DNA from: an uncultured Clostridia bacterium | GTDB lineage: Bacteria; Bacillota; Clostridia; Lachnospirales; CAG-274 | Direction of reading: 5' to 3' | Assembly: GCA_947630475.1 (NCBI GenBank) | Contig: CANRHR010000003.1 | Location: forward strand, 116,744-180,743 | DNA length: 64,000 bases | Part shown: one piece after another, positions 61,996 through 64,000 of the stretch | Numbering within the stretch: the stretch's first letter is position 1 | Layout: every line of letters starts with the position of its first letter | Notes under the pieces: model-generated | What the model was told of the DNA's origin: nothing | Databases searched by the model: none | The model's input: only the letters and a program-made list of their open reading frames with translations | Made by a program: the position numbers and the translations under genes

Positions 61996-63099
61996 TTATA
62001 TAATTCTGTTGTCAAAATATTCTTTTATTTCCTGCATCCTTTCCATTTGAGCAACCGAGAAAGGACATCTACTGTTGCAATGTCCACAGCTAATGCAATC
62101 AGATGCATTTTTTTCTAATGCTTTATAATGCTCTCTTGCCATATCATCACTGATCTTTGCCAGATCATAGAATTTATTTACAGCGCCAATATTTATTCCA
62201 GCAGGGCAAGGCTCACAATGGCTGCAGTATACGCATTTTCCGCCTGCCTCAGGTGGGGCAAAGCCGGCAATTATGCTGTAATCCAATTCCTCTTCTGTTT
62301 GTTCATAATATTTAAGTAAAAAATCTACTTCCTTTGTGCTCTGTGCGCCCGGCAATACCGTAAGTACGCCGGGTTTGTCCAGCGCATATCGAATACATTG
62401 GTATTGTGTAAGCGCTTTTCCAAAAGGTGATGTTTTGTCATTAAGAAGCTGTCCACCTGAAAAAGGCTTCATTACGGATATTCCTACTCCCTGTTTTTCG
62501 CATTGCTGATAAACTTCAGCCCTCTCATCTAAGCCACCATACGCATACTCCCCATAATGGTAGTCATAAGCCGGATTAACCGAAAACATCAGCATATCAA
62601 TCAGATCTGCATTTAAAATCTCTTTAATAACTGATGGTGTGTGTGAGGAAGCTCCGATATGCTTAACCACGCCTTGGCTTTTCATATCCATAAGATATTG
62701 AAGAATACCGTTTTTTTGATAATTTTCCCAATCCGCAGATGAATCTTGGCAATGTATGAATCCATAATTTATATAATCTGTTTTTAGATCCTGAAGCTGC
62801 TTGGCAACAGAACGCTTTACAACATCAAGATTTAAGGTCCAGCCATATGTTATTTTGGAATAATCCGCGCCAAAATGGATTTGATACATTACTTGATTGC
62901 GCACATCCGACAGCGCTTCGTTGAAAATCGAAAAAGCAGTGCCATCACCGGCAGCAAGATCAAAATAATTTACGCCGCTTTCATATGCCTTTCTTATCGT
63001 ATTAACAGCTTCGGTTCTGTCCGCTTCTACAATATATGCTGTTCCCATTCCGATTTCACTGATTTTATCACCGGTTCTTCGGTTTATTCTGTACTTCAC
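61996..63099 (-). CDS. Aldo/keto reductase with two C-terminal [4Fe-4S] motifs
   Basis: A 367-residue AKR-fold oxidoreductase with a ferredoxin-like end: CVYCSHCEPCP and CISCGHCNSRCP. The barrel carries the NADPH-family pattern (SEIGMGTAYI, VNYFDLAAG, YGFIHCQDS, VKHIGASSH). The aspartate of FDLA and the histidine of GFIHCQD are present, but the usual tyrosine (in D-A-x2-Y-G-x-E) is not seen, so the catalysis may differ from classical AKRs. Substrate unknown. The start codon is GTG with GGAGGGG eight bases upstream. Confidence 0.9.
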   Translation of the reverse strand: MKYRINRRTGDKISEIGMGTAYIVEADRTEAVNTIRKAYESGVNYFDLAAGDGTAFSIFNEALSDVRNQVMYQIHFGADYSKITYGWTLNLDVVKRSVAKQLQDLKTDYINYGFIHCQDSSADWENYQKNGILQYLMDMKSQGVVKHIGASSHTPSVIKEILNADLIDMLMFSVNPAYDYHYGEYAYGGLDERAEVYQQCEKQGVGISVMKPFSGGQLLNDKTSPFGKALTQYQCIRYALDKPGVLTVLPGAQSTKEVDFLLKYYEQTEEELDYSIIAGFAPPEAGGKCVYCSHCEPCPAGINIGAVNKFYDLAKISDDMAREHYKALEKNASDCISCGHCNSRCPFSVAQMERMQEIKEYFDNRII

Positions 63100-63191
63100 A
63101 ATAATTCCCCTCCTGATTTAGCTAGATAATTTAAGGATAGTATATAGTGCAGATATTTTTTGAGGTATGACAACAATAATCTCTGTTTTTA

Positions 63192-63830
63192 TTAAAACTG
63201 TAATTTCAGCTCTGTCTTTATCGGAGCTTTTATATATCCGGCAAAATCGTATCCGTCAGACGGTTTTCCTACTATACTGCCGTAATGTGTAGGTATTGCT
63301 ATATCAGGACAGATTGTATTTATAAGTTCCGCTGCTTTTTTAGCGTCCATTGTGTAAGTTCCGCCGATAGGTATCAGCGCAATATCACATTTTACCGCTT
63401 TTGCCTCTTTGGTAGCATCTGTGTCGCCTGAAATATATATGCGTTTTCCGTTTATATTAATAATATAGCCTACCCACTCGGCATTTTTGGGATGAAATGG
63501 CTTTGAGATGTTGTATGCTGGTACAGTTTCAAGCTCTAGGCCTTTCACTTCGCAATAAATACTCGGTTTTACAGTCACAATTTGCTTTACAATATCTGAA
63601 ACTTTATGCGCTTTGTCCTTCATTTTTTCAGGTATAATCAGAATCGTATCTTTTCCGACTGTTTTTTCAATATCTTCCGGCGAGAAGTGATCATAGTGGT
63701 CATGCGTAATCAAAATATAGTCTGCATTGTGTGGAGCTTCTTTCATTTGAAATGGATCAATATAGATCATTTTATCTTCATCTTTGATTTGGATACTGCT
63801 TTGGGTAAATACTTTTATATTTTCCGTCAT
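63192..63830 (-). CDS. UlaG-like MBL-fold metal hydrolase
   Basis: A 212-residue beta-lactamase-fold protein of the UPF0173/UlaG group. The metal motif is THDHYDHFSPEDI, with further ligands in YISGDTDATKEAK, CDIALIPIGGTYTMD and IAIPTHYGSIVGK. Relatives include the ascorbate-6-phosphate lactonase, but no sugar-uptake genes are nearby and the substrate is unknown. AGGAGG lies 12 bases before the ATG, slightly far. Confidence 0.88.
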   Translation of the reverse strand: MTENIKVFTQSSIQIKDEDKMIYIDPFQMKEAPHNADYILITHDHYDHFSPEDIEKTVGKDTILIIPEKMKDKAHKVSDIVKQIVTVKPSIYCEVKGLELETVPAYNISKPFHPKNAEWVGYIININGKRIYISGDTDATKEAKAVKCDIALIPIGGTYTMDAKKAAELINTICPDIAIPTHYGSIVGKPSDGYDFAGYIKAPIKTELKLQF

Positions 63831-63906
63831 AGTGTTTCATTGCCTCCTATTATTGACCGGAAGTAAATCATATGGTCATTATTATGTATTTTTGTTTTCT
63901 TTTTGC

Positions 63907-64000
63907 CTATATTAATTCGCTCTTTAATGAGTTTGGTATGTAATAATCTCCATTTTTTATTTCTATAAGACCTATGGCAAGTTCTTTTCCTTTTTTATTA
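63907..64000 (-). CDS. 3' end of an unknown gene (cut by window edge)
   Basis: The last 30 codons of a minus-strand frame, ending GLIEIKNGDYYIPNSLKSELI before a TAG stop, enter from the right edge. Codon use is like that of the neighbours. The family cannot be told from this piece. Confidence 0.5.
   Translation of the reverse strand, partial: NKKGKELAIGLIEIKNGDYYIPNSLKSELI

Overview
The window is a low-GC chromosomal segment of a motile, Gram-positive anaerobe of the Clostridia, probably Lachnospiraceae or a close relative. The grounds are a HrcA/CIRCE-controlled groESL operon, a Bacillus/Clostridium-type fla/che operon with FliY and sigma-28, the relA-dtd-hemZ-hisS-aspS order, AT-rich spacers and strong AGGAGG ribosome binding sites. 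No rRNA, tRNA, CRISPR array, prophage or intact transposon was seen. Every protein gene lies on the minus strand except one tiny toxin gene near 61.6 kb, so transcription runs from right to left.

Layout from left to right. 1-4.1 kb: groEL (cut by the window edge), groES with promoter and CIRCE operator, a FlK-like thioesterase and a divergent ligA. 4.1-7.3 kb: an mreB/mbl-flgF-flgG-flgJ operon, equivalent to mbl-flhO-flhP of Bacillus, with its own promoter and terminator. 7.6-8.6 kb: a dGTPase. 8.6-38.7 kb: one long flagellar locus whose transcription starts at a sigma-A type promoter at 38.65 kb. It encodes, in order, flgB, flgC, fliE, fliF, fliG, fliH, fliI, fliJ, a YlxF/MotE-like protein, fliK, flgD, flg_new, flgE, then (after a hairpin and a second promoter) flbD, motA, motB, fliL, fliM, fliY, cheY, fliO, fliP, fliQ, fliR, flhB, flhA, flhF, flhG, a PilZ protein, cheD, a small membrane protein, the sigma-28 gene, fapA, a small hydrophilic protein, a SwrB-like protein and an MltG-like protein. 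This covers basal body, export apparatus, motor switch, stators, hook and hook-length control, and the regulators. The cheB-cheA-cheW-cheC block usual before cheD is missing here. 38.7-41.7 kb: purM-purN-purD. 41.7-47.5 kb: an M16C peptidase, a metallophosphoesterase, an unknown protein, a zinc-ribbon/TPR membrane protein and a 50-residue gene. 47.5-57 kb: folC, aspS, hisS, hemZ, a metallo-hydrolase, dtd and the bifunctional rel gene.

57-62 kb is the accessory part: a J-domain gene coupled to a frameshifted HIRAN gene and bracketed by two copies of a structured intergenic repeat, a GH3 hydrolase, a decayed HAD phosphatase, a membrane acyltransferase, and a type I toxin-antitoxin system (26-residue hydrophobic peptide, hairpin-sequestered ribosome site, convergent antisense RNA). 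62-64 kb: an iron-sulfur aldo/keto reductase, a UlaG-like hydrolase and the 3' end of an unknown gene.

The points most worth following are the type I toxin-antitoxin module, the dispersed structured repeat (four copies, each just behind a stop codon), the T8-tract frameshift in the HIRAN gene, four tandem repeats in FlgD, and a LigA with changed active-site motifs.
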